Assembly (NCBI RefSeq): GCF_004118935.1
Contig: NZ_CP035375.1
Span: 62,001 to 126,000, forward strand
Direction of reading: 5' to 3'
Length of the DNA: 64,000 nucleotides
DNA from: Salinibacterium sp. UTAS2018
GTDB taxonomy: Bacteria > Actinomycetota > Actinomycetes > Actinomycetales > Microbacteriaceae
A model generated the notes under the pieces. The model was given only the letters and a program-made list of their open reading frames with translations. It was not told the DNA's origin and ran no database searches. Position numbers and translations under genes: made by a program. Positions 25,151 to 34,540 of the stretch are shown here, one piece after another (the stretch's first letter is position 1; each line of letters begins with the position of its first letter).

Positions 25151-25774
25151 ATGAACGTCAGACTCTTGATCCTCGGTTTCGGTATCGCTGTCGGATACGT
25201 CGTTGGCGCGCGCGCTGGCCATGAACGTTACGACCAGATGAAGGGCAAAGCCACCGCAGTGTGGGAGAGCCCTCGTGTCACAAAGGCGCGCACTACCGCC
25301 GAAGACTACGCCCGCACGCAGGCCCCCATTCTTCGCGATAAAGCCGAAGCGGTAGCTAAAGCCACCCCCGGTTTCGTCGTCGAGAAAGCAAAAGACGTCG
25401 CCGAGAACACCCGTGAATTCGCCGAGACTGCGCGCACCACGGCGAAGGACTTGGCCGATAACGCCGAGAAATCCGCACGAGACTTTGCCGAGAGCGCCCG
25501 GGAGACGGCGAAGGGGCTCGCTGGTAACGCCAAAGAGTCGGCGAAAGAGATCGCTGATCGCGCGTCCGCCACCGCTCGCGGCGCCGTCGGCCGGGTCAGC
25601 GAGACCGCCGAAGACGTGCGAGAGAACGCGAACAAAGAACTAGCTGAGCTTCGCGAGCGCGGCGAGAGCGCCATCGACCGGGCCTTCACGACCGCGGGCA
25701 AGGCACGCGACGAAGCGCTTGCGTCGCTCGACGACGAGGATGACGACGACTTCGACGAGCGCCCGACGACGTAA
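25151..25774 (+). CDS. LEA-like, membrane-anchored helical repeat protein
   Basis: Protein of 207 residues. A short hydrophobic N-terminus (LLILGFGIAVGYVVGARAG) resembles YtxH-type anchors. From about residue 70 to 175 it repeats an 11-residue-like pattern rich in Ala, Glu, Lys and Thr (FAETARTTAKDLADNAEKS, then SARETAKGLAGNAKES), as in group 3 LEA proteins. The tail is acidic (DDEDDDDFDE). Such proteins are linked to desiccation or cold protection; the role here is inferred. It is transcribed alone and ends at a strong terminator. Confidence 0.75.
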   Translation: MNVRLLILGFGIAVGYVVGARAGHERYDQMKGKATAVWESPRVTKARTTAEDYARTQAPILRDKAEAVAKATPGFVVEKAKDVAENTREFAETARTTAKDLADNAEKSARDFAESARETAKGLAGNAKESAKEIADRASATARGAVGRVSETAEDVRENANKELAELRERGESAIDRAFTTAGKARDEALASLDDEDDDDFDERPTT

Positions 25775-25804
25775 CGTCGCCGCCCACGGGCTCCCCGAAC
25801 AACG

Positions 25805-25842
25805 AAACCCGGTTCCTCTCGCTGAGAGGAACCGGGTTTTTC
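25805..25842. terminator. Strong bidirectional rho-independent terminator
   Basis: A perfect 16-bp stem (25805-25820 and 25824-25839) with a 3-base loop. It is flanked by a T-run on the plus strand, and an A-run gives U's on the other strand. It separates the converging LEA-like gene and aspA. Confidence 0.95.
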
Positions 25843-25855
25843 GCGTGCGCGTTGA

Positions 25856-27319
25856 CTACTTGTTCTCTTCTTCCAGCCAAGGAAGAGAGATTGCTGCGGT
25901 CATGGGCGAGACGCCGCTGAGCCGCTCCGGAGTCAGCACGCGGGCGACGTCTTCTTGTTTCATGAGGCCGGCTGAGACCACGAGTTGCGCGATAGACGCA
26001 TTCGTCGTGAGCGCAGTATGGGCAAGGTTCGCTGCTGCTGCGTAGCCGATGTACGGGGTCAGCGCGGTAACGACGCCGACGCTCGACTCCACCTGTGCCG
26101 CGAGGCGCTCTTCGTTAGCAGTGATGCCGTCGATGCAGTTCACGCGCAGGGTGCGGCACGCATTCGTCATCCACATGACCGATTGCAGGATCGAGTGGGC
26201 AATGACGGGCTCGAAAGCGTTGAGTTGCAACTGGCCGCCTTCAGCCGCGGCGGTGACCGTGGCATCTGCACCAATAACGCTGAACGCAACCTGGTTGACG
26301 ACCTCGGGGATGACCGGGTTGACCTTGCCGGGCATGATCGATGATCCCGCCTGCTTAGCCGGCAAGTTGATTTCACCAAAGCCAGCCTGTGGTCCGCTCG
26401 AGAGTAAACGGAGGTCGTTGCAGATCTTCGAGAGCTTGACCGCGGAGCGCTTGAGAACGCTACTGAGCGTCATGAAGATTCCCACGTCGCTCGTAGCCTC
26501 AATGAGGTCGAACGCCGTCTTCATCTCAATGCCGGTGGCCTCGGTGAGGTGACGGCGCACGGCTTCCGCGTAACGCGAATCGGCCGTGATACCGGTACCG
26601 ATCGCGGTTGCGCCCATATTGATTTCGCTCATGAACGGCAGCACCTCAGTGAGGCGCTCATAGTCCTCTTCGAGAGTGTGGGAGAAGCCCGTGAACTCTT
26701 GCCCCAGAGTCATAGGCACGGCATCTTGCATTTGAGTACGGCCGATTTTGAGGATGTTGACGAACTCGCGCCCCTTGGCGCCAAACGATTCAGACAGCAT
26801 CTGATGTTCAACGAGCAGACGCTGAACACCGAAGACCATTGCAAGCTTGATCGCCGTGGGGTACACGTCATTCGTGCTCTGGCTGCGGTTGACATCATCG
26901 ATGGGATGCAAGAACGAGTACTCGCCCTTGCTGTGGCCCAAAATTTCCAGAGCACGGTTCGCGATTACTTCGTTCGCGTTCATGTTGGTGGAGGTACCAG
27001 CGCCGCCCTGAATGACGCCGACGCAGAACTCTGCGTGCAGGGCACCGTCGAGAATCTCTTGGCACGCGGTGTCGATGGCGTGGGCCTTGCGCGATTCGAG
27101 CACGCCGAGCTCAGCGTTAGCGCGCGCTGCTGCCTGCTTGATATGCGCGAGCGCACGAACGAGGTCGGGGTAAACAGAGATAGCGCGACGGGTGATCGGG
27201 AAGTTCTGCATCGCGCGAAGCGTGTGCACCCCCCAATACGCGTCTACTGGAACCTCAAGCGAACCGAGTGAATCGGATTCGATACGGGTAGCGGTGTTCT
27301 GCAAAGAGGCGTTGCTCAA
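25856..27319 (-). CDS. aspA: Aspartate ammonia-lyase
   Basis: Fumarase/aspartase superfamily enzyme of 487 residues, converting L-aspartate to fumarate and ammonia in the cytosol. The signature GSSIMPGKVNPVIPE is intact, as are the HTLRAMQNF and TSTNMNANEV segments; the aspartase rather than fumarase assignment rests on the VHTLRAMQNFPI block. The start is TTG at 27319; a stop codon lies four codons upstream in frame, so no ATG start is possible at this end. A 13-bp palindrome sits about 40 bases upstream. Confidence 0.93.
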   Translation of the reverse strand: MSNASLQNTATRIESDSLGSLEVPVDAYWGVHTLRAMQNFPITRRAISVYPDLVRALAHIKQAAARANAELGVLESRKAHAIDTACQEILDGALHAEFCVGVIQGGAGTSTNMNANEVIANRALEILGHSKGEYSFLHPIDDVNRSQSTNDVYPTAIKLAMVFGVQRLLVEHQMLSESFGAKGREFVNILKIGRTQMQDAVPMTLGQEFTGFSHTLEEDYERLTEVLPFMSEINMGATAIGTGITADSRYAEAVRRHLTEATGIEMKTAFDLIEATSDVGIFMTLSSVLKRSAVKLSKICNDLRLLSSGPQAGFGEINLPAKQAGSSIMPGKVNPVIPEVVNQVAFSVIGADATVTAAAEGGQLQLNAFEPVIAHSILQSVMWMTNACRTLRVNCIDGITANEERLAAQVESSVGVVTALTPYIGYAAAANLAHTALTTNASIAQLVVSAGLMKQEDVARVLTPERLSGVSPMTAAISLPWLEEENK

Positions 27320-27355
27320 CTCTTTTTCTCATCTCCGTTGATTTGCGGCGCAATA

Positions 27356-27373
27356 CACAGTCACTGTGATCAC
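27356..27373. promoter_or_regulatory. Palindromic operator candidate upstream of aspA
   Basis: CACAGTCACTGTG (27356-27368) is a perfect palindrome with one central base. It overlaps a second palindrome GTGATCAC (27366-27373). Placed 37-54 bases upstream of the aspA start. Confidence 0.5.
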
Positions 27374-27449
27374 GCCTCAAGTGTACGCTCGCGCACCGGG
27401 AGACTTGAAGGAAAAGCCGTGGTTAGAAAGTCATTTCTTAACGAATGAT

Positions 27450-29594
27450 CTATTCCTTAATAGCGTCGCGAAGCAGCGATGACAGCGCCTGCAGCTGGAT
27501 GTTCGCCTCGGCCACGACATCCTCATCAGAACCGTCGAGAGCGCGCGCGGCGAGGCCAGCCTTGCTATCGATGAGTTCGGCGATTCGAGCGTCGATGGTG
27601 TGAGCGGCGATGATGCGCCAGGCCGTCACGGGGAGCTCTTGACCAATGCGGTGCACGCGGTCGATTGCCTGAGTCTGCTCCGCGTTCGTCCAACTCAACT
27701 CAGCAAGCACGACGTTGGATGCCGCCTGCAGGTTGAGCCCGACACCAGCGGCTGTGAGCGAAGCCACCACGACCGAGACCTCAGGATCGTTCGCGAACGA
27801 GTCGATTGCGTTCTGACGAGCCTTGGCGCTCTGGTCACCACGGATCGAGACCGCCTTGAGGCCGACCTTCGCGAAGTGCGCCTCGGCGGTATCCATGACA
27901 TCGATGTGCTTGGCAAAGAACACAACCTTGCCTACCGAACGGGCGAGCTGCGCCGTGTAGTCCGCGGCCAGCGTTGCCTTGGCCTGACCGATACGGCGCA
28001 CCATCGTGAAGACATTCTCACCGGTGGTGGCACTCTTTGACTCTTCGAGTTCGGCGTGGGCGACAACACGGATGAGGTCTTCGACAGCCACATCTGGCTT
28101 GAGCTTACGAACGCGAGTGAAGCGATCGACCAGTCGCGCGGTGAGGGCCTGCTCGGCGGCACGAATCGATCGACCGAGGTCGTTATCGAGTTCGACCGGA
28201 ATGTCGGCCACACGTCGCGCAGGAATGTCGGCGGCAACGTCGACCTTTTTGCGGCGCACAATACCCATATCGATAACGGCACGACGCGCTTCGGAGAAAA
28301 AGCCGGGGTCGGCCGGAGTGAGGTCAGCATCTTCGAGTTTCGACATGAGCGGAGCGAGCGGCTTGGTACCGTCGATCCAGCCCAAGAACTGCCAGATGGC
28401 TCGGAAGTCTTCGATCGAGTTGATCAGCGGAGTTCCCGTGAGCGCCATGAGCAGCGCCTTCGGGTACGTCGCGCGGATATTCTGCGACAGGCTCAAGACG
28501 TGCTTGGACCGTTCAGATTTGAGGTTCTTAATAAAGTGGGCTTCGTCAACGACCATGCCCTTGAACCCAAAGCGGCCGAGCCAACCCACGTGACGATCGA
28601 GAACTTCGTAGTTCACAATCACGACATCGCTAAAGGCATCGACGGTGTCTCCATCGCCGTGAACGACAGTGGCGCTGCGGCCAGGAGTCCACAATTCGAC
28701 TTCGCGTTCCCAGTTGGTCTTCACAACGTTGGGCACTACGACGAGCAACGGGTAGGAGTTGGAGGCTTCGGCAGCCATCAGCGCCTGAGCGGTCTTGCCG
28801 AGTCCAGGCTCATCGGCGAGCAAGAAGGTGCGGTGACCCTGCTTGACAACTTCCACAAAGCGCGCTTGGTGGCGCATGAGTTCAAGGTCTCCGCGCGTAC
28901 GCAGCGATTCGGCCTCGGGCAGTTCCATGGAGGCAGCGCCGCCGCCGGAGCCGTGCTCGAACGCTCGGAACAGGGGGTCGATGAGCTCCCAGTTGGCCAA
29001 ACGATTGTTGTGCTCGGGCTTAGGCGCAATCGCGCTGAAGTCGGGAGCCAAGAATGGGTTCGCCATCTGCATCTGACGAACGGATGCCGGCACGACCTGC
29101 TTGTCGACCTGCTTATCGACGGCCTTGGGCTCCTCAGCAATGATCAGTTCATCCGGGCTGAGTTCTACACCGGCGGCGATGAGGAGGTCACGGCGCAGCG
29201 CCTTGGCTGCGGGAGTGATCGGCGCGGCCTCCCCCAGCATCGAGAGCAAGCTCGTGTCACGAGCAGCCGTCTTTGCGAGGATGCCCGCGAGGCCATCAAG
29301 GCGCTTCTGTTCGTTGGCACGCTCGGATTCGGTGAGCGTGGCATCCGTTTTTACGCGGGCACGCTCTTCTCGTAGCAACAGTGCTGCGACTTGGAAGCGT
29401 GCTCGGTTAGTCGGCTTGAGCGGGCCCTTTTGAACGGCAGTCTCGACCTCGCGCGCGGCACGGGCCAATACAGGGATAACTCCCGTGTCATCGCCGGGAC
29501 GGGCGCGGCGACGTTGGGTACTGCCTTGGCGCTGACCCGAGTTTTTGGATCGTTTATTGCGCTGCGAGGACTCGGTCTGTGACGAGTTGGTCAA
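27450..29594 (-). CDS. SNF2-type DEAD/DEAH helicase-like ATPase
   Basis: SF2 ATPase of 714 residues. A basic, Ser/Gln-rich N-terminus and an alpha-helical region of about 230 residues precede the SNF2 core. Walker A is in LADEPGLGKTAQ near residue 260, the DEAH box in VVDEAHFIKN, and the C-terminal helicase part holds AAGVGLNLQAASNVV and QAIDRVHRIGQ. It likely remodels DNA-protein complexes. The start is TTG with AGGAG 5 bases upstream. No methylase or nuclease accompanies it, so a restriction or defence role has no local support. Confidence 0.87.
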   Translation of the reverse strand: MTNSSQTESSQRNKRSKNSGQRQGSTQRRRARPGDDTGVIPVLARAAREVETAVQKGPLKPTNRARFQVAALLLREERARVKTDATLTESERANEQKRLDGLAGILAKTAARDTSLLSMLGEAAPITPAAKALRRDLLIAAGVELSPDELIIAEEPKAVDKQVDKQVVPASVRQMQMANPFLAPDFSAIAPKPEHNNRLANWELIDPLFRAFEHGSGGGAASMELPEAESLRTRGDLELMRHQARFVEVVKQGHRTFLLADEPGLGKTAQALMAAEASNSYPLLVVVPNVVKTNWEREVELWTPGRSATVVHGDGDTVDAFSDVVIVNYEVLDRHVGWLGRFGFKGMVVDEAHFIKNLKSERSKHVLSLSQNIRATYPKALLMALTGTPLINSIEDFRAIWQFLGWIDGTKPLAPLMSKLEDADLTPADPGFFSEARRAVIDMGIVRRKKVDVAADIPARRVADIPVELDNDLGRSIRAAEQALTARLVDRFTRVRKLKPDVAVEDLIRVVAHAELEESKSATTGENVFTMVRRIGQAKATLAADYTAQLARSVGKVVFFAKHIDVMDTAEAHFAKVGLKAVSIRGDQSAKARQNAIDSFANDPEVSVVVASLTAAGVGLNLQAASNVVLAELSWTNAEQTQAIDRVHRIGQELPVTAWRIIAAHTIDARIAELIDSKAGLAARALDGSDEDVVAEANIQLQALSSLLRDAIKE

Positions 29595-29802
29595 TTATTC
29601 TCCTGGCGCTAAGCAAGCGGCTCAGTAGCGGGTACGACGACTCAGAGATGTAGAACGAGCAGATGTTGCCACGAAGGTAACTTCATTTGAACGACAACTT
29701 CCACTCGAGGGAGCCAGACCCAACTGCGATGCGATTGGTGGTCTCAAGGGATGCGTTATCTAGTGTACGCAGAAATAGTGGCGAACGCGCTACTGCAGCG
29801 AA

Positions 29803-30147
29803 TTAACCTCGGCTTGTGGCATCGGTGACGCGCGCGCCGACTCCCACCGCGATGAACACAAGAGCCGCGGCGTAGTGCAATCCCGCGAAGAGCTGCGGGT
29901 CAGCGATAGCAATCGGCACGATCGGGTTCCAGAGAATCGCAATCGGAATGAGACCGATTGCCCACCACCATTGACGCGCCTGCCACACCAAAACCACAGT
30001 GATGAGAGCGAGGATGCTGACGACGTACCGCACAATCGTGAAGATCTCGGTGCCGATGACGCCGGCACCCACCAACAACACCAGAACGGCCAGGATTGCC
30101 GCGGGCAATGCAACACGGCGGGGACGATTCGGGTACGTTGCGCTCAC
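29803..30147 (-). CDS. Small membrane protein, DUF6804-like
   Basis: Protein of about 114 residues with four predicted helices; WQARQWWWAIGLIPIAILWNPIVP is the most distinctive region, split here by charged and aromatic residues. The pattern resembles DUF6804 membrane proteins, function unknown. GTG at 30147 is chosen because a TATATT box ends 7 bases upstream; a longer frame reaching 30237 lacks any start signal. It lies downstream of the DUF2207 gene region but on its own promoter. Confidence 0.68.
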   Translation of the reverse strand: MSATYPNRPRRVALPAAILAVLVLLVGAGVIGTEIFTIVRYVVSILALITVVLVWQARQWWWAIGLIPIAILWNPIVPIAIADPQLFAGLHYAAALVFIAVGVGARVTDATSRG

Positions 30148-30160
30148 TCGTTCGAATATA
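30148..30160 (-). promoter_or_regulatory. Leaderless-type -10 box
   Basis: Minus-strand TATATT (30160-30155), 7 bases, then GTG at 30147. Confidence 0.55.
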
Positions 30161-30270
30161 CCCGTCTGCTGATGCTGGGCTTCGCACGAACGAACGACGA
30201 GGCCATGACCGCTGCGTCTTCGGCCCTGCGGCTCCACCCCTGCGGCCGCGGCTCTGCGTCTTCGGCGCGG

Positions 30271-32154
30271 CTAGACGCCGCCTCCTCCACCGCCACCGCC
30301 GCCACCGCCGGAGGAACCGCCCCCGCCCGAGCCACCGCTCGAACTGCTTGACGAACTGCCAGAGTACGAACTGGCCACGGCAGTTGAGAAGCTCGAAATA
30401 CTGGAGGCGAAAAGCACGCCGTTGAATCCGCTGGAGCCGCGGTACCAGTCCGGCGAATTCTCGCTGTAGTACCGGCTGAGCTCCGTTGACCATTCCTTTT
30501 CGAGACCGAACAGCACCGCGTACGGCAGAAGCTTCTCGTAGATCTTGAGCACATCGGTGGAGCCCGTTGCCTCGTTTCTCTCCCGCAACGCACCCTCGGG
30601 GCTCTGCAACATCTGCAGGCGATCAGCCTCAGCGAGTCTGATGTACAACTTGAGTCCTTCGAGGTGGTCGCGCAGTTCGGACCCCTGAGCTGTCAGCGGA
30701 GTGCGCGACAGCAGCGACATCGTCAGCACCGCTGCCATGAACGACACCATGATGATCAGGAACGGGGCAACCGAACCATAGTCACCATCGATCAGCGCGA
30801 TACCGAAGACGATCGACACGATCACGGCGACGACCGAAACGAGCAAGGGAAGATAATTGCGCGCACTCAGCTTCTGCCGGTAGCCGTTCGGCGCGAGCGC
30901 AGAGTTCTCCGCCGTCAGAATCGAGTACATCTTCTTGCTGAGCTTGGAATCCGTCCTCTTCATGTCCCGGATGGCGCCATGCTGCAGCGACTGCCCGAAG
31001 AGCGCGCGCAAGATCTCCAGCTCGCGCCCCGTCACACCGGTGGGGTCCATCAATTCGAGACGGTAGGTGGTTCCCGAGGAGAAAAAGCCCTTCGATTCCT
31101 CTTCGAGAATGCGCAGCTTGCCGCGCACGGCGAAGTCCAAAATCTGCGCGGCAACCGCTTTGGGACGCTTCTTGATCACGAGCGCGGCGGTGACAACCGA
31201 GATATCGCGTGGGGGCGAATACTCCGCAATGATCGTGGGGCGGCCCCCGTCATCCGCTAGCTTGGACCGTCGGATGCGGAAAGCCCAGATCACTGCAGCG
31301 ATCGCACCGATGAAACCCAGCGGCTGGCCGTAGCCTGCCGCTGACCCGAAGTAGGAACTGTCACGGGGCACGAACGTGCCGGGCTCGAATCCGAAGGCGA
31401 CGGTGACGTTCTGCCCTCGCTGCAGCGCCCCCTGGGTAGCGACGTAGGTATCGTCATCGACTGCCACGATGTCGCAGCGCTCGGTGGATCGTTCGATGCC
31501 CCAATAACAGTCGGGTTCCCCGCCGAGAGCGTCGCTCAGGCCCTCGCCCAGGTGAATCGTGGCCGTAAGCGAGCCAAACGGCTGATTCCAGCCCGTTCCG
31601 TTGGTATCCCAATAGAACTCGTCGGCGCCGGTGTCGGCAGCGAACCGGGTCACGTTCGATCGTGTGTAGGTGAAGACATAGGTTTGTGGGCCCTCAACGA
31701 ACGAGCTGGCGGCGCTGGTGATGAGAGTGAACTCGCCATCCTCTTCCACCTCGAAGTCGCGGGGTTGTCCGGTTTCATCAGTAACGGAGACGGTTCCCAC
31801 CTCTACCGGTTCGCCCTTGTAGTAGCGGGGAACTGCTCGAAGCATCCCCCTGTTTTGATCAGGCGGGAAGACGGCAACAAAGGTTTCACTCGTCAACAGC
31901 GTCGAATGTCCTTGGGAGTCGCGATCGAGAAAGAATTCTCCGTCATAACTGTCAAACACGAAGTCATCCAGACCGGCGTGCACCACGCCAGCCACCGTAG
32001 GGCTCTGCCCCGTTAAAGCCTGCGGATGCCCGGCCGCAGCCGCAGCGAGAGGTGCTGCGCCCAACGCCACCACCACCGCGATTGCCCCCACAACCCTTGC
32101 TGCCAGTTGCGCGCTCCACTGGAATCGAGGGCGTCGCTGCGCGCTGACTGTCAT
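30271..32154 (-). CDS. DUF2207 domain membrane protein
   Basis: Exported membrane protein of 627 residues. A signal peptide (about 1-42) is followed by an extracytoplasmic DUF2207 domain (about 50-270, with TYVFTYTRSN and DEFYWDTNGTGWNQP). One transmembrane helix, a cytosolic region and two further helices near 450-500 come next. A Ser-rich and then almost pure Gly tail ends the protein, which is common in this family. Function unknown. ATG at 32154 follows GGAGA. It is divergent from the M20 peptidase gene. Confidence 0.85.
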   Translation of the reverse strand: MTVSAQRRPRFQWSAQLAARVVGAIAVVVALGAAPLAAAAAGHPQALTGQSPTVAGVVHAGLDDFVFDSYDGEFFLDRDSQGHSTLLTSETFVAVFPPDQNRGMLRAVPRYYKGEPVEVGTVSVTDETGQPRDFEVEEDGEFTLITSAASSFVEGPQTYVFTYTRSNVTRFAADTGADEFYWDTNGTGWNQPFGSLTATIHLGEGLSDALGGEPDCYWGIERSTERCDIVAVDDDTYVATQGALQRGQNVTVAFGFEPGTFVPRDSSYFGSAAGYGQPLGFIGAIAAVIWAFRIRRSKLADDGGRPTIIAEYSPPRDISVVTAALVIKKRPKAVAAQILDFAVRGKLRILEEESKGFFSSGTTYRLELMDPTGVTGRELEILRALFGQSLQHGAIRDMKRTDSKLSKKMYSILTAENSALAPNGYRQKLSARNYLPLLVSVVAVIVSIVFGIALIDGDYGSVAPFLIIMVSFMAAVLTMSLLSRTPLTAQGSELRDHLEGLKLYIRLAEADRLQMLQSPEGALRERNEATGSTDVLKIYEKLLPYAVLFGLEKEWSTELSRYYSENSPDWYRGSSGFNGVLFASSISSFSTAVASSYSGSSSSSSSGGSGGGGSSGGGGGGGGGGGV

Positions 32155-32208
32155 CGTGTCTCCGTTTCCTAACCCCTCGGATGAACGCGAGCAGCGCGTG
32201 CTGCTCGC

Positions 32209-32220
32209 TAGAGTCGAGGT
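32209..32220 (+). promoter_or_regulatory. Leaderless-type -10 box for the M20 peptidase
   Basis: TAGAGT at 32209-32214, 6 bases, then ATG at 32221. Confidence 0.6.
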
Positions 32221-33552
32221 ATGAAGAGTGCTTTGGCTGTCGAACACCTGCAGGAACTAGTGCGAATCCCGACAATTTCCCGAGTGGATCCCTCCACCAC
32301 GGAATGGACAGAATTCGACCGTTTCGCTCAGACATTGCGCAAGCTGTATCCACTGTGCCACAGCCGGCTCGAGCGCGAGACGGTTCTGGAGCACTCTCTG
32401 ATTTTCCGCTGGCGCGGCCGAGCATCCACCGAACCTGCTGTTCTGATGGGGCACTACGACGTTGTCGCGGCGACCGACGAAGGCTGGAAGCGACCACCCT
32501 TTGCTGCAGAACTCAGCGGCAAGGGTGGCGATCAGCTGATCTGGGGGCGGGGCACCCTCGACGACAAAGGTTCCGTCGTCGCCATTCTTGAGGCGGTCGA
32601 GGCACAGCTCGAAGAGGGCCTTGTTCCCGCTCAAGACATTTACTTGTGCTTCGGCCACGACGAGGAAACTCACGGCACGGGTGCATCCGCCATTGTCGAT
32701 CTGCTCGAGAGCCGCGGCGTGAAGCCAACGCTGGTACTCGACGAGGGCGGCGCCATTGTCGACGACGTGTTCGACCAGGTTGATGCCCCCATGGCCGTCG
32801 TCGGGGTCGCCGAGAAAGGCACAGCAACCCTGCGATTGACGGTCGATCAGTCAGGGGGCCACGCCTCCACTCCCCCCAAGTTTCCTGCCGCCGTGCGGCT
32901 GGCGCAGGCCATTGTGCGGCTCAACTCACGGCCGTTCCCATCCCGTCTGACCGATACCGGGGCAGACCTCATGCGGCTGCTCGGCGAACACGCGGGCGGC
33001 TTTACCGGCTACCTGCTGCGTAACGTCTCGTGGACAAAGCCGTTCCTGCTGCCAATTTTGGTGCGCAAGAGCGACGAACTCGCGGCCATGATGCGTACCA
33101 CTCAAGCCGTCACGATCCTAGAAGGTGGCCATGCGGTCAATGCCATGCCCGAGCGGGTAAGTGCGGTGATCAATGTGCGCATCGCCGTGAATTCGAGCCT
33201 CAACGAGACCATCGCCCATGTCACCCGCGCGATCAACGACAAGCGAGTTCGCATTTCAGTGGACTCGCCCGGAGAGCCCTCTCCGGTTTCCGGAACAACC
33301 GGTCTCGCCTGGGAGCTCCTGCGTTCCACAATCGAGAAGACCTTCCCCGGCACCATCGTGACGCCCTATGTGCAGAACGGAGCTACTGACAGCCGGCATT
33401 TCACCCGCATCAGCGGTGGCGTCTATCGGTTCACACCATTTGCGATGGCGCGCGAAATGCGAGACACGCTCCATGCCCGCAATGAACGGATGCTCGTGAG
33501 CAGCTTCCTCGATGGAATCGTGTTCTACCGCGCGCTTATCGCTTCGCTCTAA
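32221..33552 (+). CDS. M20 family metallopeptidase
   Basis: Cytosolic zinc peptidase or deacylase of 443 residues, carboxypeptidase/dipeptidase group. Metal ligands are visible in MGHYDVV (His), WGRGTLDDKG (bridging Asp), the Glu pair GHDEETHGTG and a C-terminal His in DSRHF. The dimerisation domain lies at about 200-330. It is larger than simple DapE enzymes and closest to mammalian-type Xaa dipeptidases or aminoacylases. Its stop overlaps that of the converging GDPD gene by 4 bases. Confidence 0.9.
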   Translation: MKSALAVEHLQELVRIPTISRVDPSTTEWTEFDRFAQTLRKLYPLCHSRLERETVLEHSLIFRWRGRASTEPAVLMGHYDVVAATDEGWKRPPFAAELSGKGGDQLIWGRGTLDDKGSVVAILEAVEAQLEEGLVPAQDIYLCFGHDEETHGTGASAIVDLLESRGVKPTLVLDEGGAIVDDVFDQVDAPMAVVGVAEKGTATLRLTVDQSGGHASTPPKFPAAVRLAQAIVRLNSRPFPSRLTDTGADLMRLLGEHAGGFTGYLLRNVSWTKPFLLPILVRKSDELAAMMRTTQAVTILEGGHAVNAMPERVSAVINVRIAVNSSLNETIAHVTRAINDKRVRISVDSPGEPSPVSGTTGLAWELLRSTIEKTFPGTIVTPYVQNGATDSRHFTRISGGVYRFTPFAMAREMRDTLHARNERMLVSSFLDGIVFYRALIASL

Positions 33553-34493
33553 TCGGCAGCGGCTTGACGGGGAGCGAATGGCAGCGTGTCGGAGCCGCTG
33601 ACTTCTTGTGCGATCCACGTGCCAAGCTCTGCCGGCCGATCGGTGATTATTCCGTCGACTCCGAGCGCTACGGCATCCGTCCACGTGTCGGTGTCATTGA
33701 GCGTGTAAATCAGTAGGCCGAGACCGGCATCATGAACCTGTTCGACCAGAGCAGGGTTCTGAGTGATCGCGTTCTTGCTCGTGACGATCGCGACGGCACC
33801 GGCGGCGACCGCAAGTTGCGCCGGGTCACCAACGATGTCTCGCACGATCAGCATTCCGGGAAGCTCTGGACTTATCCGTTGCGCAGCCTGAAGCGTCATG
33901 ATGTCGAAGCTGCCGAGGATCACATGGTCATTGACGCCATTGCGCGCCACGAGATCGGCAACGAGCGCCACTTGTTCGTCAGTCCATGATCCTTTGAGTT
34001 CAAGGATGGCGTTCTTCGTCGACCAGCGGAGAACGTTGAGGAACTGTTCGAGGGTCGGCACGGTCGCTCCCGCAAATTCATCACCGAACCATGAACCGGC
34101 ATCCAACGCTGACAGTTCTTCGTAGGTATAGCTCCACACGGGGCCAGTGCCGTCGGTCGTGCGATCGACCGTCCAGTCGTGCATCAGTACGGGAACGCCG
34201 TCAGCGGTGAGCTGTACGTCCGTTTCGACGTAGTCCGCCGCACTGTCGAGGGCGAGGCTGAGCGCTTCGAGCGTGTTCTCGGGGGCGACGGTAGCGTCTC
34301 CTCGGTGACCCGCGATAAACGCCGCCTCTCCGGGCGCTCGGAGCGAAGTGAATACTCCGGCCGCGTGCACTCGCGTGACATTGGCATTCAGCACGAGCGC
34401 GAGAGTGATCGCGGTGACTATCGCAGCAGCGAGGGCTGCTCGTTGTGCTCGCAGGTGATGCTTCGGGTGTGCCAGGTTCTGCGATGTCGCCAT
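33549..34493 (-). CDS. Glycerophosphodiester phosphodiesterase
   Basis: GDPD enzyme of 314 residues, releasing glycerol 3-phosphate from glycerophosphodiesters. A hydrophobic N-terminal segment (about 18-42) suggests export or membrane anchoring. The catalytic set is intact: AGHRGD with His, ENTLEA with Glu, VETDVQLTADG with Glu and Asp, and LMHD with His. It is monocistronic. An 11-bp direct repeat like a PHO box lies where the -35 should be, suggesting induction by phosphate starvation, which fits its role as a phosphate-scavenging enzyme. Confidence 0.92.
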   Translation of the reverse strand: MATSQNLAHPKHHLRAQRAALAAAIVTAITLALVLNANVTRVHAAGVFTSLRAPGEAAFIAGHRGDATVAPENTLEALSLALDSAADYVETDVQLTADGVPVLMHDWTVDRTTDGTGPVWSYTYEELSALDAGSWFGDEFAGATVPTLEQFLNVLRWSTKNAILELKGSWTDEQVALVADLVARNGVNDHVILGSFDIMTLQAAQRISPELPGMLIVRDIVGDPAQLAVAAGAVAIVTSKNAITQNPALVEQVHDAGLGLLIYTLNDTDTWTDAVALGVDGIITDRPAELGTWIAQEVSGSDTLPFAPRQAAAD

Positions 34494-34540
34494 TGACTCG
34501 CCATCCTTGTGTCGGGTTGCCGCACGTTCGCGGTGCCCCC

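Noticed and set aside
28056..29375. A 439-codon open frame on the plus strand opposite the SNF2-type gene
   Set aside because: It lies entirely within the antisense of a gene with clear helicase motifs, and its translation shows no domain.
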